NCBI GenBank assembly: GCA_964463485.1
Contig: CAYXDO010000218.1
Location: forward strand, 1 to 15,961
Source of the DNA: CAYXDO01 sp964463485
GTDB lineage: Bacteria; Myxococcota; Kuafuiibacteriia; Kuafuiibacteriales; Kuafuiibacteriaceae
DNA length: 15,961 bases
Direction of reading: 5' to 3'
Shown: positions 15,699 to 15,961 of the stretch, piece by piece
Layout: the number at the start of each line of letters is the position of its first letter
Numbering within the stretch: the first letter of the stretch is position 1
Position numbers and translations under genes: made by a program
Notes under the pieces: generated by a model
Told to the model about the DNA's origin: nothing
Database searches by the model: none
Seen by the model: the letters and a program-made list of their open reading frames with translations, nothing else

Positions 15699-15798
15699 NN
15701 NNNNNNNNNNNNNNNNNNNNNNNNNNNNNNNNNNNNNNNNNNNNNNNNNNNNNNNNNNNNNNNNNNNNNNNNNNNNNNNNNNNNNNNNNNNNNNNNNN
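15699..15798. other. Assembly gap of exactly 100 N inside the tandem array
   Basis: A run of exactly 100 N is the conventional placeholder for a scaffold gap of unknown length. The same 13-bp repeat lies on both sides, so the break is an unresolved repeat. The true array length is not known, and unique sequence could be missing between the two halves. Confidence 0.95.
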
Positions 15799-15961
15799 GA
15801 AGTCGGATTCGGAAGTCGGAAGTCGGGTTCGGAAGTCGGGTTCGGAAGTCGGGTTCGGAAGTCGGAGTCGGAAATCGGAGTCGGAAGTCGGATTCGGAAG
15901 TCGGAAATCGGATTCGGAAATCGGATTCGGAAATCGGATTCGGATATCGGATTCGGAAATC
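15799..15961. repeat. 13-bp tandem array, right part, running off the window
   Basis: Continuation of the GGATTC/GGAARTC array with more variation: GGGTTC and GGAGTC units, one GGATATC, and two places where two 7-bp halves follow directly. The differing variant composition from the left part suggests an ordered array rather than one collapsed unit. Confidence 0.95.

Noticed and set aside
15542..15961. Tandem repeat considered as CRISPR array
   Set aside because: Units are 13 bp, contiguous and without unique spacers; no cas genes are nearby.

Overview
The window looks like a chromosomal segment of a high-GC member of the Myxococcota (Polyangia/Haliangium-like). This is inferred from base composition, GTG/TTG starts, a receiver-plus-coiled-coil response regulator of a myxobacterial style, an RTX-type lipoprotein, and a Y1/REP-type transposase of a kind common in that group. 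No rRNA, tRNA or CRISPR is visible.

Layout. 1-572 (-): 3'-truncated Y1 (HUH) transposase. 573-1390 (+): a start-less ORF with a Pro/Gly/Met tail, followed by a small putative lipoprotein. 1401-7004 (-): a tight gene run transcribed right to left: pyrimidine-nucleoside phosphorylase (deoA), purine-nucleoside phosphorylase, GH3-family acyl-adenylating enzyme, HAD hydrolase, and a membrane-anchored protein of unknown function. 7115-8899 (+): an exported, probably outer-membrane protein and an RTX-repeat lipoprotein that ends at a strong hairpin terminator. 9113-12850 (-): a second tight gene run: response regulator, two BMC-P (EutN/CcmL) microcompartment vertex proteins, class II aldolase, deoxyribose-phosphate aldolase (deoC). 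12937-13542 (-): exported EF-hand protein. 13543-13875: palindromes, a degenerate CACAGAG-type inverted repeat, and a fragment similar to part of the EF-hand gene. 13876-15486 (+): family-5 solute-binding lipoprotein. 15542-15961: a 13-bp tandem array broken by exactly 100 N.

Biology. The two minus-strand runs form one plausible pathway. The nucleoside phosphorylases release (deoxy)ribose-1-phosphate from nucleosides. DeoC cleaves deoxyribose-5-phosphate to acetaldehyde and glyceraldehyde-3-phosphate. A second, metal-type aldolase probably cleaves a ketose-1-phosphate to DHAP and an aldehyde. Both aldolases carry short amphipathic helices of the kind that target enzymes into bacterial microcompartments: N-terminal on DeoC, C-terminal on the class II aldolase. 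They are co-transcribed with two shell vertex proteins. The best reading is a satellite locus of a sugar-phosphate/deoxynucleoside-utilising microcompartment, possibly for using DNA from lysed prey. The hexameric and trimeric shell proteins, aldehyde dehydrogenase and phosphopentomutase needed to complete it are not in this window, so they must lie elsewhere or the idea fails.
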